A DNA stretch of 64,000 nt from Neisseriaceae bacterium CLB008 (GCA_041228285.1 CP166133.1:3071380-3135379), one strand, 5' to 3'; shown: positions 16,437 through 25,256, numbered from the stretch's first letter. Translations and numbers: made by a program. The notes: generated by a model not told the origin, from the sequence alone.

Positions 16437-17786
16437 ATGAGCTTAACCCCCCCCACCATTGTGGCCATCGCCACCGCGCCTGGGCGCGGCGGCGTGGGCG
16501 TGATTCGGCTATCTGGGCAGAACCTGATGCCGCTGGCCGAGGCTTTAAGCCAAGGCAAAACCCCTAAGCCACGCATGGCGATGTATACCGACTTTTATGA
16601 TGCTGACGGTCAGGCCATTGATAATGGTTTGATGCTCTATTTTAAAGCGCCAGCTAGCTTTACTGGCGAAGACGTGATTGAGCTTCAGGGCCATGGTGGG
16701 CCGGTGGTGTTGAATATGTTGCTGAAACGCTGTTTGGCACTGGGCGCGCAGATGGCGCAGCCCGGTGAATTCACCAAACGGGCATTTCTAAATAATAAGC
16801 TGGATTTGGCCCAAGCAGAAAGCGTAGCGGATTTAATTGATGCCAGCAGTCAAAGCGCGGCTAGATCGGCGTTGCGGTCGCTAAAAGGGGCTTTTTCTGA
16901 GCACATTCATGCCCTGGTCGATCAGCTGATCACCCTGCGTATGTTGGTGGAAGCCACCTTAGATTTTCCAGAAGAAGACATTGATTTTCTCGAGGCAGCG
17001 AATGCCAAAGGTAAGCTGGCCGATATTCAGAGCCAGCTGACGCGCGTTTTGGCCAGCGCCAGCCAAGGCGCCATTCTGCGGGAAGGCATGCAGGTCGTAT
17101 TGGTGGGTGCCCCCAACGTGGGTAAGTCTTCGCTGCTGAACGCCTTAGCCGGTGATGATGTGGCCATTGTCACCGACATCGCGGGCACCACGCGTGATAC
17201 GGTAAAGGAACACATCATCATTGATGGCGTGCCGGTACACATCATTGACACCGCTGGCCTACGCGATACCGACGACGTGGTGGAGAAAATTGGCATTGAG
17301 CGCAGTGAAGCTGCGGTCAAACAGGCCGATGTGGCGCTGGTGTTGGTTGATCCACGTGAAGGCCTAAACGCCACGACAGAGGCGATCTTGGCCAAGCTAC
17401 CGGAACAGCTGAAGCGCATTGAAGTACAGAATAAAATTGATTTGACTCAAGAGCAACCGGCGCATGTTTCACGTGAAACAGGCTCAGATTTAATTAAGCT
17501 GTCGGCCAAAACAGGCGCAGGCTTGGATTTACTCAAGCAGGCTCTGTTGGCGCAAGTGGGTTGGCAAGGTGAGCAAGAAGGCCTCTTTTTGGCGCGTGAG
17601 CGCCATGTTCAGGCGTTGCTACAGGCGCAAGAAGAGCTGCTGTTTGCCAGCCAAATTGATACGGAAATTGAGTTGCTGGCTGAACACTTACGTTTGGCGC
17701 AGATGGCGCTGGGGGAAATCACCGGTGAATTCACCGCTGATGATTTACTTGGCGTGATCTTTAGTCGGTTTTGTATTGGTAAGTAA
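16437..17786 (+). CDS. mnmE: tRNA modification GTPase MnmE
   Basis: MnmE, with MnmG, modifies U34 of certain tRNAs (cmnm5U) in the cytosol. The 449-residue protein has the N-terminal folate-binding domain ([17 protein letters not shown]), the G domain with P-loop [22 protein letters not shown] and NKID, and the C-terminal FCIGK whose Cys is conserved. A perfect parS palindrome is embedded at 17465-17480, encoding V-S-R-E-T just after NKID. In many bacteria mnmE lies in the origin cluster rpmH-rnpA-yidC-mnmE-mnmG-parAB; here the other members are missing. Confidence 0.97.
   Translation: MSLTPPTIVAIATAPGRGGVGVIRLSGQNLMPLAEALSQGKTPKPRMAMYTDFYDADGQAIDNGLMLYFKAPASFTGEDVIELQGHGGPVVLNMLLKRCLALGAQMAQPGEFTKRAFLNNKLDLAQAESVADLIDASSQSAARSALRSLKGAFSEHIHALVDQLITLRMLVEATLDFPEEDIDFLEAANAKGKLADIQSQLTRVLASASQGAILREGMQVVLVGAPNVGKSSLLNALAGDDVAIVTDIAGTTRDTVKEHIIIDGVPVHIIDTAGLRDTDDVVEKIGIERSEAAVKQADVALVLVDPREGLNATTEAILAKLPEQLKRIEVQNKIDLTQEQPAHVSRETGSDLIKLSAKTGAGLDLLKQALLAQVGWQGEQEGLFLARERHVQALLQAQEELLFASQIDTEIELLAEHLRLAQMALGEITGEFTADDLLGVIFSRFCIGK
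17465..17480. other. ParB-binding parS site 2, perfect palindrome inside mnmE
   Basis: TGTTTCACGTGAAACA matches the parS consensus at all 16 bases. It lies in the coding sequence, read as H-V-S-R-E-T, shortly after the G4 motif of MnmE. This is the best parS in the window. Confidence 0.96.
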
Positions 17787-17804
17787 TATCTTATTGATTC
17801 AAAG

Positions 17805-17836
17805 CAAAAAAACCATGCTTAGGCATGGTTTTTTTG
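17805..17836. terminator. Bidirectional terminator after mnmE
   Basis: AAACCATGC and GCATGGTTT pair across TTAG, flanked by A and T runs. It separates mnmE from the convergent flavin reductase gene. Confidence 0.92.
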
Positions 17837-17851
17837 CGGCCTTAAGGCTCA

Positions 17852-18454
17852 TTATGGGCGGTCTAGAGGGAATAAATCCGTGCTGCGGCCATACCAATTA
17901 TTGTGTAGCCGGCTGACCAGATTTAAACCCAGCGTATCGACATAGCCTTTTTCTGCATCTTGTACATAGGCATCCGCCACGTGAACGGCGCGTACTCGGC
18001 CAATCACGACCATTTGATTCGGTCCTGTGACCACGGTGGCTTGGCTCACGCATTCAAACGACACGGGGCTGTCGGCAATTAAGGGCGGGGCCACATAGGT
18101 GGCCGCACGGGTGGTAATTTGGCCCGCAGCCAATTCATTGACTTCGGGGCCGAAGGCCGCGCTGGTGGCGTTCATGGCCTCCACTTGGGCCTCACAGACG
18201 AGGTTGATCACAAACTCTTGGGTGGCGAGTATATTGGCCGCCGTGTCTTTTGCATGGCCGTTGGCCTGGCGAACCAAGCCAATGGCGACGGTAGGTGGAT
18301 TATGGCCCATGATGTTGAAAAAACTAAAGGGCGCAGCATTCGGGGTACCGTCAGCGGCCAAGGTGGTGACCCAGGCGATGGGCCTGGGCGTAATGGTGGC
18401 AGACAGTAATCGATAGGCGGTGGCGCTGCCGTGTTCTTCTAGGTTGAAAATCAT
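17852..18454 (-). CDS. Flavin reductase-like (DIM6/NTAB) FMN-binding protein
   Basis: The 200-residue split-barrel protein matches the flavin reductase-like domain: TITPRPIAWVTTLAADGTPNAAPFSFFNIMGHNPPTVAIG near the N-terminus, DTAANILATQEFVINLV in the middle, and SPVSFECVSQ and VVIGRVRAVHV near the end. Members bind FMN and often supply reduced flavin, but the partner here is unknown. It has no operon neighbour on its strand. Confidence 0.85.
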   Translation of the reverse strand: MIFNLEEHGSATAYRLLSATITPRPIAWVTTLAADGTPNAAPFSFFNIMGHNPPTVAIGLVRQANGHAKDTAANILATQEFVINLVCEAQVEAMNATSAAFGPEVNELAAGQITTRAATYVAPPLIADSPVSFECVSQATVVTGPNQMVVIGRVRAVHVADAYVQDAEKGYVDTLGLNLVSRLHNNWYGRSTDLFPLDRP

Positions 18455-18564
18455 GGTTGGGCTCTGTTCTGGCTTAAAGGATGTCGCTAGTGTACCGTGA
18501 AAGTGTGGTGTCGCCCTACTCTTTGGACTGTGAAAAGATTGTGCTGGTTATGGCCTAGTTTAGC

Positions 18565-18606
18565 CTGATTTGATTTCTCTGATTTGATTTCCCTGATTTG
18601 ATTGCA
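18565..18606 (+). repeat. Three tandem 14-bp AT-rich repeats
   Basis: CTGATTTGATT recurs at 18565, 18579 and 18593, a strict 14-bp period with units CTGATTTGATTTCT, CTGATTTGATTTCC and CTGATTTGATTGCA. The 417-bp spacer between the flavin reductase gene and the lipoprotein gene holds nothing else that I recognise. The units resemble the AT-rich repeats opened at bacterial origins, and DnaA-box cluster B lies 1 kb away; a link is inference. Confidence 0.7.
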
Positions 18607-18871
18607 TAGATAAATAATGATTTGTCATCAATCATCTATGGATTTTTAATGTAGCAGTCTTTTATGCTGTAGGGACAAATTTTGCGAGAGACTTGAGGCA
18701 GTCAGGTAAAATTTGAGGCCTATGTGATCAAACTTAATTCAATAACAGTAGTCATAATATAGACAACTCATGATTAATGCCATTCGTTTTGCATATTTTA
18801 TGCTTAGTGCGTTAAGATGAGGGTTCATCATATTGCTTCGATTAAACGCTTCTATGCCAAAGGATACCCAT

Positions 18872-19429
18872 ATGACCATTCGTCAATACACTTATTTACC
18901 CGCCGCCCTATTAGTGGCTGTTTCTTTAACTGCTTGTTCTGGTTCGAAAGAAGAATCACTTAAAGAAGTAACCTCTAGTGATGGCGCCTATACCTTAAGC
19001 GTGGGCGAGAGCTTTAAAGATAAAATCGCCGATAAGGCGGCCGTGATTTCTGCGCGTATGCCTGGTACGCCTGTGGATAACGTTACTTTATTGCAAATGG
19101 CGGGCAACGACGACCGCGGTAATGCGGTCTACGGCTTGAGCATGCCCATTCCGGCCGGTGCCAAAGTAACCATCAAGGACTTGTCACAGCAGGTTGAAGC
19201 TGTGAGTAAAAGCATGAGCGGCGTAAAAAACATGAGCATTAAAGAGGTAGAAGGCGTGGATAACCAAGCCACCTACTCTATGGAAAATGATTTAGGTGGG
19301 GTGACGGCTTTTGAAGTGTGCCGCTTAGCCGTAGGTGAAAGCAAAATTTTCACCGTGTGTGCCCTCACTCAAGAATCAGCGGATCATACGCAAGCAGAAC
19401 AAATCATTCAGAGCATTAAATTTAATTAA
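18872..19429 (+). CDS. Lipoprotein of unknown function
   Basis: The start at 18872 is supported by AAAGGA 7 nt upstream and a good signal peptide (MTIRQYTYLPAALLVAVSLTAC) with lipobox LTAC, Cys at about residue 22. The 185-residue product has no family that I can name. It alternates strands (TSSDGAYTLSVGESF), a stretch rich in Val/Ser, and a C-terminal region with two Cys (EVCRLAVGESKIFTVCALT) that could bond. An exact DnaA box lies in the gene (19072-19080). A terminator follows directly. Confidence 0.75.
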   Translation: MTIRQYTYLPAALLVAVSLTACSGSKEESLKEVTSSDGAYTLSVGESFKDKIADKAAVISARMPGTPVDNVTLLQMAGNDDRGNAVYGLSMPIPAGAKVTIKDLSQQVEAVSKSMSGVKNMSIKEVEGVDNQATYSMENDLGGVTAFEVCRLAVGESKIFTVCALTQESADHTQAEQIIQSIKFN

Positions 19430-19445
19430 GTGCGATAGATTCGTC

Positions 19446-19475
19446 AAAACCCGATCAGTGGATCGGGTTTTTTTT
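19446..19475 (+). terminator. Rho-independent terminator after the lipoprotein gene
   Basis: AAACCCGATC and GATCGGGTTT pair across AGTG and run into TTTTTT. Confidence 0.92.
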
Positions 19476-19479
19476 GTGC

Positions 19480-20579
19480 GAACGATGCTGACTGCCCTTA
19501 GTGACGATGAGGGTTTGCCCATGATAACCGTCAGAAAGTATAGGACCCTATTTGGGGCTAAAAATCTGTGGATAACTTATCTGTGATCAACTTTTATAGG
19601 ACATGACTGCCGATTTTACTGCTAAGGACCCCGATTTTATCAGGCTTTTAAGGCTATTTTGAGGCGTTTTCAGCGAACCAGGCTGGACTAGAGGGTGTGA
19701 TTTAATCTGTCGATAACTCGTGGATAAAATGTGTGTGAGCCCAGAGTTTTAGGCGAGAGTTGTGGATAAGTTTTAGTTATGCAACCAAAATAACTATGCC
19801 CTTGTCACTTTTTATTTCAGATTTTGTGAGCGCTTTCTGATGGCGTTAGCCAATTGTTTTTACGGCGCTATTTGATCAGGACAGCTTGTCTAAAACCGAC
19901 TTGTCCACAGGTATTTAGGCTGAGAAGATTTTCTAGAAAATGCCTATGTCAATTTAATCCTGTTTAAAAAACCGCCTGTTCCTAGCTAGAAGGCCATGGA
20001 ATAAGGGCTGTAGAGGAGGCTCGGTTTTGGGACCGTATCAAGACGATTGTTGTCGAGGGACGGTTTCGGTTACTGCAGATGGTTCTATGGCGGTGGTTTC
20101 GACTTGATGGCAGAGCATAATGGGCGCTGAATGCACTTTTTGAGCGCCAATGACGCACACCTGACTCAGATTTCGTGTTGGCCAGTCGAATTCGACGCGC
20201 TCAGAATGCCTATGGCTTCGTAGTGGATACTCGATGGACACCCTAGCCCTCGCATTGGGTGGCTCTGGCTAGGGCTCTTGATTGCCCACATTTTAGCCTG
20301 TGGATAAGTATTTTGCGAGATATTAAATCTAACCTTTAAACAGAATAAATTAATATTTTATTACCAATATTGATAAAACCAAGGTGTGGATGGATTTTGT
20401 GGTTAAGTCTGTTAAGTTATTATTAATAATAATATAGATATACACAAAACAACTTAACTTATCCACAAAATAGCGTTTTGGCATGGCTAAGTTAAACCTG
20501 TTAAGCACCGTTCAGGGTTTCGCTTTATGGCGTAAAAACCTCTATAATGAAGGCTTCTTGTACACAAAAGGATTGCAAT
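19480..20579. other. Gene-free DnaA-box cluster B (second candidate origin element)
   Basis: About 1.1 kb has no convincing gene. Exact DnaA boxes are at 19567, 19761 and 20299 (TGTGGATAA) and 20459 (TTATCCACA, opposite strand). One-mismatch boxes are at 19708, 19719 and 19901. A very AT-rich stretch (20310-20460) includes a run of TTATTATTAATAATAATAT. At 20241-20274 CCCTAGCC pairs with GGCTAGGG across 18 nt, without a T run. A TATAAT at 20543-20548 could drive speG. A DnaA titration site, part of a bipartite origin, or oriC itself are all possible. Confidence 0.65.
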
Positions 20580-21107
20580 ATGAGTGATGGTGTTCGGTTA
20601 CGCCCACTAGAAAGAGAAGACTTAGCATTTGTCCACACGCTAAAGAACAACGCCAACATTATGTCGTACTGGTTTGAAGAGGCTTATGAGTCTTACGTTG
20701 AGCTGCTGGATTTATACAATAAACACATTCACGATCGCACCGAGCGGCGGTTTATTGTGTACAACAATGAGTCTATTTTAGGGCTGGTAGAATTGGTTGA
20801 AATTGACTACATTCATCGCCGTACCGAGTTTCAAATCATCATCGACCCTAAGCATCAGGGCCATGGCTACTCTAAAGTAGCGACCCGCTTGGGTATTGAC
20901 TACGCTTTTTCCGTCTTGAATATGCACAAACTATATTTGATTGTAGACGTTGAGAATGAAAAAGCCATCCATGTGTATAAACAATCGGGCTTCAGAATTG
21001 AGGGGGAACTCATTGATGAGTTTTTCGTCTGGGGCCGTTATCATAATGCCTACCGAATGTATTTATTCCAAAAAGAATACATCGCTTTAAAAGCACATCA
21101 ATCATGA
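20580..21107 (+). CDS. speG: Spermidine N1-acetyltransferase
   Basis: SpeG acetylates spermidine or spermine with acetyl-CoA, limiting polyamine toxicity. The start at 20580 ([14 protein letters not shown]) follows AAAGG by 8 nt; a longer in-frame start exists but does not match the family. The 175-residue GNAT protein keeps [50 protein letters not shown] (acetyl-CoA loop) and [24 protein letters not shown]. Its stop overlaps the lplA start by 4 bp. Confidence 0.94.
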   Translation: MSDGVRLRPLEREDLAFVHTLKNNANIMSYWFEEAYESYVELLDLYNKHIHDRTERRFIVYNNESILGLVELVEIDYIHRRTEFQIIIDPKHQGHGYSKVATRLGIDYAFSVLNMHKLYLIVDVENEKAIHVYKQSGFRIEGELIDEFFVWGRYHNAYRMYLFQKEYIALKAHQS

Positions 21108-22120
21108 ATTCATTACGCCTGTTGATTTCAGACTCCTACGACCCTTGGTTTAACCTCGCGGTTGAAGAGTGCATTTTTCGCCAAATGGACCCTGGCCATA
21201 AAGTATTGTTTTTATGGCGAAATGCCGATACGGTGGTGATTGGGCGCGCCCAAAATCCTTGGAAAGAATGCAATACCCGTAAAATGGCGGCAGATGGGGT
21301 GAAATTAGCCCGGCGCAGCAGTGGCGGTGGTGCGGTCTTTCAAGATTTAGGCAATACCTGCTTTACCTTTATGGCCGGCAAGCCTGGCTACGATAAGACG
21401 GTGTCGACGAATTTGATCTTGGCCGCCTTGGCCAAATTGGGCTTGAATGCAGAAGCCTCAGGCCGTAATGATTTGCTGGTGAAAACCGCTGAAGGAGACC
21501 GTAAGGTCTCCGGTTCGGCCTATCGTGAAACCAAAGATAGAGGCTTTCATCATGGCACGTTATTGATTGAGACAGACTTAAATCGATTAAGCGATTACTT
21601 AAACCCTGACCCCAAAAAACTACAGGCCAAAGGCATCACGTCCGTGCGCGCCCGAGTGGCTAATCTGGTTGAAATTGTGCCAGATGTGTCGCATGAGGCC
21701 ATCGTGACGGCCATCACCGAGGCATTTTTTGAATACTATGGTGAGCGAGTGGCGGCTGAACATATTTCGCCGGCAGCATTGCCTGATTTGCCTAATTTTG
21801 TGGCCCAATTTGAAAAACAAAGCAGTTGGGACTGGAATTTTGGCCAAGCGCCCTCATTTATTCATGAGTTGAGTGAGCGTTTTAGCTGGGGCGGCATTGA
21901 GCTCTTCTTTGATGTGGATAGAGGCCTTCTATCACGTGCTCAGCTGTTTACCGACAGCCTTTATCCTGAGGTGTTTGAAGCATTGGCCGAACGGCTGGTG
22001 GGCACGGCTTATCAGCCAGAGGCGATTGTTCAAGTCGTGCTTGATGAGGCGGCAATGCAGCCGCAGCGCGCATCGGAGCTCGGCGAATTGGCTCAATGGC
22101 TACGTCATGCCTTAAGTTAG
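21104..22120 (+). CDS. lplA: Lipoate--protein ligase A
   Basis: LplA attaches lipoate, via lipoyl-AMP, to the E2 and H proteins. The 338-residue protein has the catalytic domain with [20 protein letters not shown], the catalytic Lys in RKVSGSAY, and [18 protein letters not shown], plus the C-terminal accessory domain of the E. coli form. Overlap of its ATG with the speG stop indicates coupling. The ydhR-like gene follows within 30 bp. Confidence 0.93.
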   Translation: MNSLRLLISDSYDPWFNLAVEECIFRQMDPGHKVLFLWRNADTVVIGRAQNPWKECNTRKMAADGVKLARRSSGGGAVFQDLGNTCFTFMAGKPGYDKTVSTNLILAALAKLGLNAEASGRNDLLVKTAEGDRKVSGSAYRETKDRGFHHGTLLIETDLNRLSDYLNPDPKKLQAKGITSVRARVANLVEIVPDVSHEAIVTAITEAFFEYYGERVAAEHISPAALPDLPNFVAQFEKQSSWDWNFGQAPSFIHELSERFSWGGIELFFDVDRGLLSRAQLFTDSLYPEVFEALAERLVGTAYQPEAIVQVVLDEAAMQPQRASELGELAQWLRHALS

Positions 22121-22150
22121 GCGTGTGGATGATGAATGAAAGGAATGACT

Positions 22151-22462
22151 GTGTCGCAAAAATTATTGCAGATTGATTTTCCTACCGATGGACCGTTTGG
22201 TGCCGAGATGAGCGCAGCCTTTAAAGAGCTGGCTCAAAGCATCGCCACCGAGCCGGGCATGATTTGGAAAATATGGACGGAAAATGCCGCTACCCAAGAG
22301 GCTGGCGGCGTGTATTTATTTGCGGATTTGGCCAGCTTAGAGCGTTATTTAAGCATGCATACGGCACGCCTGACGTCATTTGGCGTGACCGGCATACGCA
22401 GTAAAATTTTTGACGTGAACGAGCCCCTCAGCGCGCTCACCCACTTTACCCTAAATCAATGA
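22151..22462 (+). CDS. Putative monooxygenase YdhR-like
   Basis: I chose the GTG at 22151 because AAAGGA lies 6 nt before it and the product then begins like E. coli YdhR (MSQKLLQIDF); an in-frame ATG at 22136 is the alternative. The product of about 103 residues matches the dimeric alpha-beta barrel family: GPFGAEMSAAFKELAQSI, EPGMIWKIWTEN, GGVYLFADL, HTARLTSFGV and KIFDVNEPLS. Activity is unproven even in E. coli. It shares the lplA transcript. Confidence 0.85.
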   Translation: MSQKLLQIDFPTDGPFGAEMSAAFKELAQSIATEPGMIWKIWTENAATQEAGGVYLFADLASLERYLSMHTARLTSFGVTGIRSKIFDVNEPLSALTHFTLNQ

Positions 22463-22466
22463 GACT

Positions 22467-22496
22467 AAGCCCATGCCTTGATTCATGGGCTTTTTT
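22467..22496 (+). terminator. Rho-independent terminator of the speG-lplA-ydhR unit
   Basis: AAGCCCATG and CATGGGCTT pair across 8 nt and run into TTTT. The next gene starts only 15 bp later, so some readthrough is possible. Confidence 0.9.
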
Positions 22497-22510
22497 GTAG
22501 AAAGTTTGTC

Positions 22511-22846
22511 ATGATTGATGCTTTAGTCAGCGGCCGTTTAACCGCAAAACCCATGAAACGTTTAGACAGCCAGAATAAGTCTTTTGTGACGGCTCGTTTT
22601 CAGGCCGCGACCTACCAAAACGAAATGATTCAGGTGAATTTAATCGCTTTTGACGAACAGGTGTGTCACACCTTGTTGACCTTAGATGAGGGCGACACCA
22701 TTAGCGTGTCCGGCAGCCTCACGCCTAAGGTGTGGAAGGCGAAAGATGGCTTAATCCGCCCGATTGTGGATTTAATGGCGCATGCGGTGTTAACCCCTTA
22801 TCAGATCAACGCCAAACGGGCGATGGTGGCAGACGACGAAGGGTAG
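22511..22846 (+). CDS. Small single-stranded-DNA-binding-like (OB-fold) protein
   Basis: The 111-residue product resembles the N-terminal OB domain of SSB without the acidic C-terminal tail: [18 protein letters not shown], then [51 protein letters not shown] and a hydrophobic DLMAHAV. The last residues DDEG are acidic but not the usual SSB tip. It could act in DNA uptake or repair. The family main SSB is not in the window. Confidence 0.72.
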   Translation: MIDALVSGRLTAKPMKRLDSQNKSFVTARFQAATYQNEMIQVNLIAFDEQVCHTLLTLDEGDTISVSGSLTPKVWKAKDGLIRPIVDLMAHAVLTPYQINAKRAMVADDEG

Positions 22847-22877
22847 ACATAGGCGCATGTGCGGTAAGGAGAACAGC

Positions 22878-23876
22878 ATGGTGCAGTATTCAATTTTAGA
22901 TTTGGTGCCGGTGACCGAAGGCAGTAGCGTGGCTGAGGCCATTGCACATTCCGTTGCGGTGGCACAACAGGCAGAGGCCTTGGGCTACCATCGCTACTGG
23001 GTGGCAGAGCATCACAATATGCGCAGCATTGCCAGTTCGGCAACGTCGGTGTTGATCGGCCACATTGCCAGCCAAACCCAGAGCATCCGAGTGGGCTCCG
23101 GTGGCGTGATGTTACCCAATCATTCACCGATGGTGATTGCTGAGCAATTTGGCACCCTAGAGACGCTATATCCCGGCCGTATCGATCTTGGCCTAGGCCG
23201 TGCGCCTGGAACGGATCAGATCACGATGAGGGCGCTGCGGCGCGACATCAATGGTAGTGCCGACCAGTTTCCGCAAGATGTGGCTGAATTACAGGCCTTG
23301 TTGAGCGACAGCAGCTCATTGCCTTATACCGCGACGCCAGGACAGGGCACCAATGTGCCGCTGTATCTGTTGGGCTCTAGCCTATTTAGTGCCCAATTAG
23401 CGGCCAAGATGGGTTTGCCGTATGCTTTTGCGATGCATTTTGCGCCGAAGATGATGATGCAGGCACTGGATTTGTATCGGTCCTTGTTTGAACCATCAGC
23501 CGTATTGGCTAAGCCCCACGTCATCCTTGGTACCAATGTTTTTGTGGCCGATACCAAGCTGAAGGCGCAATACCAGTTTTCCTCTTTACAGCAGCGTTTC
23601 TTAGGCTTGCTCAGAGGTCAGCAAGGCGGGCTATTGCCGCCCCCGATTGACGACATTACCGCCGTGGCAGCGCCGCATGAATTGATGCACATGGACAGCA
23701 TGCTGGGGGCCTCGATCGTGGGTGATGAGGCGCAGGTGCGCCACAGCATTCAAGCACTGTTAGCCCAAACACAGGCGGACGAACTGATGGTGACGGCTCA
23801 GATGTATGATCACCAAGACAGGTTGGCCAACTTCGCTAAGATCGCTGAAATACTACAAGATGGACATAAGGCTTGA
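22878..23876 (+). CDS. LLM-class flavin-dependent oxidoreductase (luciferase-like)
   Basis: The start at 22878 follows AAGGAGAA. The 332-residue TIM-barrel protein matches the YhbW-like subgroup: [69 protein letters not shown] and [24 protein letters not shown]. Members use FMNH2 and oxygen or F420; substrate unknown. Its stop codon overlaps the -35 box of the riboswitch promoter. Confidence 0.88.
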   Translation: MVQYSILDLVPVTEGSSVAEAIAHSVAVAQQAEALGYHRYWVAEHHNMRSIASSATSVLIGHIASQTQSIRVGSGGVMLPNHSPMVIAEQFGTLETLYPGRIDLGLGRAPGTDQITMRALRRDINGSADQFPQDVAELQALLSDSSSLPYTATPGQGTNVPLYLLGSSLFSAQLAAKMGLPYAFAMHFAPKMMMQALDLYRSLFEPSAVLAKPHVILGTNVFVADTKLKAQYQFSSLQQRFLGLLRGQQGGLLPPPIDDITAVAAPHELMHMDSMLGASIVGDEAQVRHSIQALLAQTQADELMVTAQMYDHQDRLANFAKIAEILQDGHKA

Positions 23877-23901
23877 GTTTTTGACAGGGGCTGGCTATAA
23901 T
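23873..23901 (+). promoter_or_regulatory. Promoter of the yybP-ykoY riboswitch leader
   Basis: TTGAGT at 23873-23878 and TATAAT at 23896-23901 are separated by 17 bp. Transcription would begin near 23908, just ahead of the riboswitch. Confidence 0.65.
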
Positions 23902-23907
23902 CCGCCT

Positions 23908-24096
23908 AACTCTTAGGGGAGTAATCTTTTTGGCGCAACATTTGGCCAAAAGTGCTGATCAACATATTTGAGCCACTTGCTCATGGTCAGTACGTCCTAC
24001 TCAGTGGGATTGATGAGACTTAAGACATGCATTGCGCTTTTGGTGGGCGCATGATGCGTGTCTTTTGCCGAAATCAAGCCCACCGAGGTCAAAACA
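23908..24096 (+). promoter_or_regulatory. yybP-ykoY (manganese) riboswitch
   Basis: The leader of about 190 nt carries the conserved loops of this class: GGGGAGTA at 23916-23923, GTCAGTACGTC at 23986-23996, and ACCGAGG at 24082-24088, the last including the Shine-Dalgarno sequence of the next gene. Known yybP-ykoY riboswitches bind Mn2+ and turn on MntP, TerC or UPF0016 exporters, and this one precedes a UPF0016 gene. Overlap with the ribosome binding site suggests translational control. Confidence 0.88.
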
Positions 24097-24654
24097 ATGG
24101 AAGCTTTCTTATCTTCTACTCTAGCCGTGGCCATTGCCGAGATCGGTGACAAAACACAACTTCTGACATTATTTCTAGCCGCTCGTTTCAGCCAGCGCCA
24201 CGCCATTATATTGGGCATTCTGGTGGCGACCTTAATCAACCATGCCGTCTCTGCCTATGTGGGCAACTGGGTGATTCAGTTTGTGCCGCCCAACGTCATT
24301 CCCTGGGCCGTTGGTTTAAGCTTTATTGCCGTGGGCTTGTGGGTGTTGATTCCCGATAAGGATGAGGATGCCAGCAGTGGCGCCTTAAAATACGGGGCCT
24401 TTGTGGCGACCTGCGTGCTGTTCTTCATTGCCGAAATCGGCGATAAAACCCAAATCGCCACCATTGTGTTGGCCGCAAAGTACCAGGCGCCATTGGCCGT
24501 TGTCGCAGGCAGCACCTTGGGGCTGATGTTGGCGAATGTGCCGGTGGTGTATTGTGGTAAATGGATTATGGACCGCATCCCATTGTATTTGGCGCGCTAT
24601 GGCGCCTGTGCCTTATTTTGCTTACTGGGGGCATTAACTTTGGTGTATGGCTAA
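24097..24654 (+). CDS. UPF0016 (GDT1/TMEM165-type) cation transporter, probable Mn2+ exporter
   Basis: The start at 24097 lies 8 nt after GAGG; an in-frame earlier start would lie inside the riboswitch. The 185-residue membrane protein has the family's two E-x-G-D-K-T motifs, AEIGDKTQLLTLF near residue 16 and AEIGDKTQIATIVLAA near residue 115, in two inverted three-helix halves. Related proteins move Mn2+ or Ca2+. The manganese riboswitch supports Mn2+ export from the cytosol. A terminator follows. Confidence 0.92.
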   Translation: MEAFLSSTLAVAIAEIGDKTQLLTLFLAARFSQRHAIILGILVATLINHAVSAYVGNWVIQFVPPNVIPWAVGLSFIAVGLWVLIPDKDEDASSGALKYGAFVATCVLFFIAEIGDKTQIATIVLAAKYQAPLAVVAGSTLGLMLANVPVVYCGKWIMDRIPLYLARYGACALFCLLGALTLVYG

Positions 24655-24675
24655 GAATGGCTGTGTGAATCTGAC

Positions 24676-24707
24676 AAGCGTTGCTCGATGGAGCAGCGCT
24701 TTTTTTA
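24676..24707 (+). terminator. Rho-independent terminator after the UPF0016 gene
   Basis: AAGCGTTGCTC and GAGCAGCGCTT pair with one G-T pair across GATG and run into TTTTT. Confidence 0.9.
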
Positions 24708-24816
24708 TGGTGTGGATGAGGCTTGCTGGGGCTGTGCTGATCGCGACAGCGTTTATAAAGCCCGCCGTGCATGCTGTATAGGATGGTTTGTTGGCATTAT
24801 GAGGAGGTATCTAAAT

Positions 24817-24873
24817 ATGAAAACAACCGCTACTGCTTCGGTTATCTTGCTATTGATTGAAGGTTGCCTTTAG
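24817..24873 (+). CDS. Possible 18-residue small protein with a strong ribosome binding site
   Basis: GAGGAGGT at 24801-24808, an excellent Shine-Dalgarno, lies 8 nt before ATG at 24817. The ORF encodes MKTTATASVILLLIEGCL and stops at 24873. It looks like the start of a lipoprotein (basic N-terminus, hydrophobic core, Cys) and could be a tiny lipoprotein or the stub of a longer one lost to rearrangement. Confidence 0.35.
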   Translation: MKTTATASVILLLIEGCL

Positions 24874-24929
24874 CTACCTTGTGTGACAACTCACCACGTC
24901 TCCCTTAGGTGAAGTACCGTCCCCTTTTT

Positions 24930-25104
24930 AGCCGCCGAGGCGGTTCGTGCAGGGCCGGGGCGGTTAAGGCAAGCATGGCTTCTTGCCGCCGGCAATGCGC
25001 GGGCCAACGAGGGCACCCGCGTAGCGGGCGGATAAAGTGGGGTGTTTTTTCTTTGCTTCGTTTCTTTTGGACATCCAAAAGAAATGACGTCGCCCAAGGG
25101 GCGA
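24930..25104. repeat. GC-rich array of five hairpins, probable dispersed element
   Basis: Five inverted repeats follow in series: CCGCCGAGGCGG (24932-24943), TTGCCG-C-CGGCAA (24983-24995), CCCGC-GTA-GCGGG (25016-25028), TTTCTTTTGG-ACAT-CCAAAAGAAA (25061-25084, 10-bp stem) and CGCCC-AAG-GGGCG (25091-25103). The block is more GC-rich at its start than its neighbours. Overlapping ORFs on both strands here look like artefacts of repeat structure. Similar sequence recalls dispersed repeats of proteobacteria; copy number cannot be judged from one window. Confidence 0.55.
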
Positions 25105-25163
25105 AACAAAACAACTAATCAATAGCGAAATAGCCGAAGCATTATGAAACAAATGATTCAAAA

Positions 25164-25196
25164 CGGTGGGCACGCTGCGCTTTGCACCACCCTACA
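25164..25196. repeat. Short palindromic element (GGTGGGCA...CACCACC type)
   Basis: CGGTGGGCACGCTGCGC and then TTTGCACCACCCTACA resemble a widespread imperfect palindrome found between genes in many bacteria. GGTGG (25165) pairs with CCACC (25187). It sits 60 bp after the hairpin array, suggesting that this 0.8-kb spacer collects repeats. Confidence 0.5.
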
Positions 25197-25256
25197 AGCG
25201 GCCAACAAACCATGGTTAAAGCGCAGCCTGCATTGAACTGGCCTAGGCCATTATCA

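Noticed and set aside
17348-17366. CCACGTGAAGG in mnmE as a further parS
   Set aside because: Only the central bases fit; the outer halves of the palindrome do not match.
20038-20241. 67-codon minus-strand ORF inside DnaA-box cluster B
   Set aside because: It starts at GTG with no good ribosome binding site and has no recognisable domain, signal or bias. I treat it as chance, though a gene remnant is possible.
20241-20274. CCCTAGCC/GGCTAGGG inverted repeat as a terminator
   Set aside because: The loop is 18 nt and no T run follows; there is also no gene directly upstream.
24891-25173. Four overlapping ORFs on both strands near 25 kb
   Set aside because: They are rich in Arg, Gly and Cys and follow the GC-rich hairpin array; open frames on both strands here are a by-product of the repeat.
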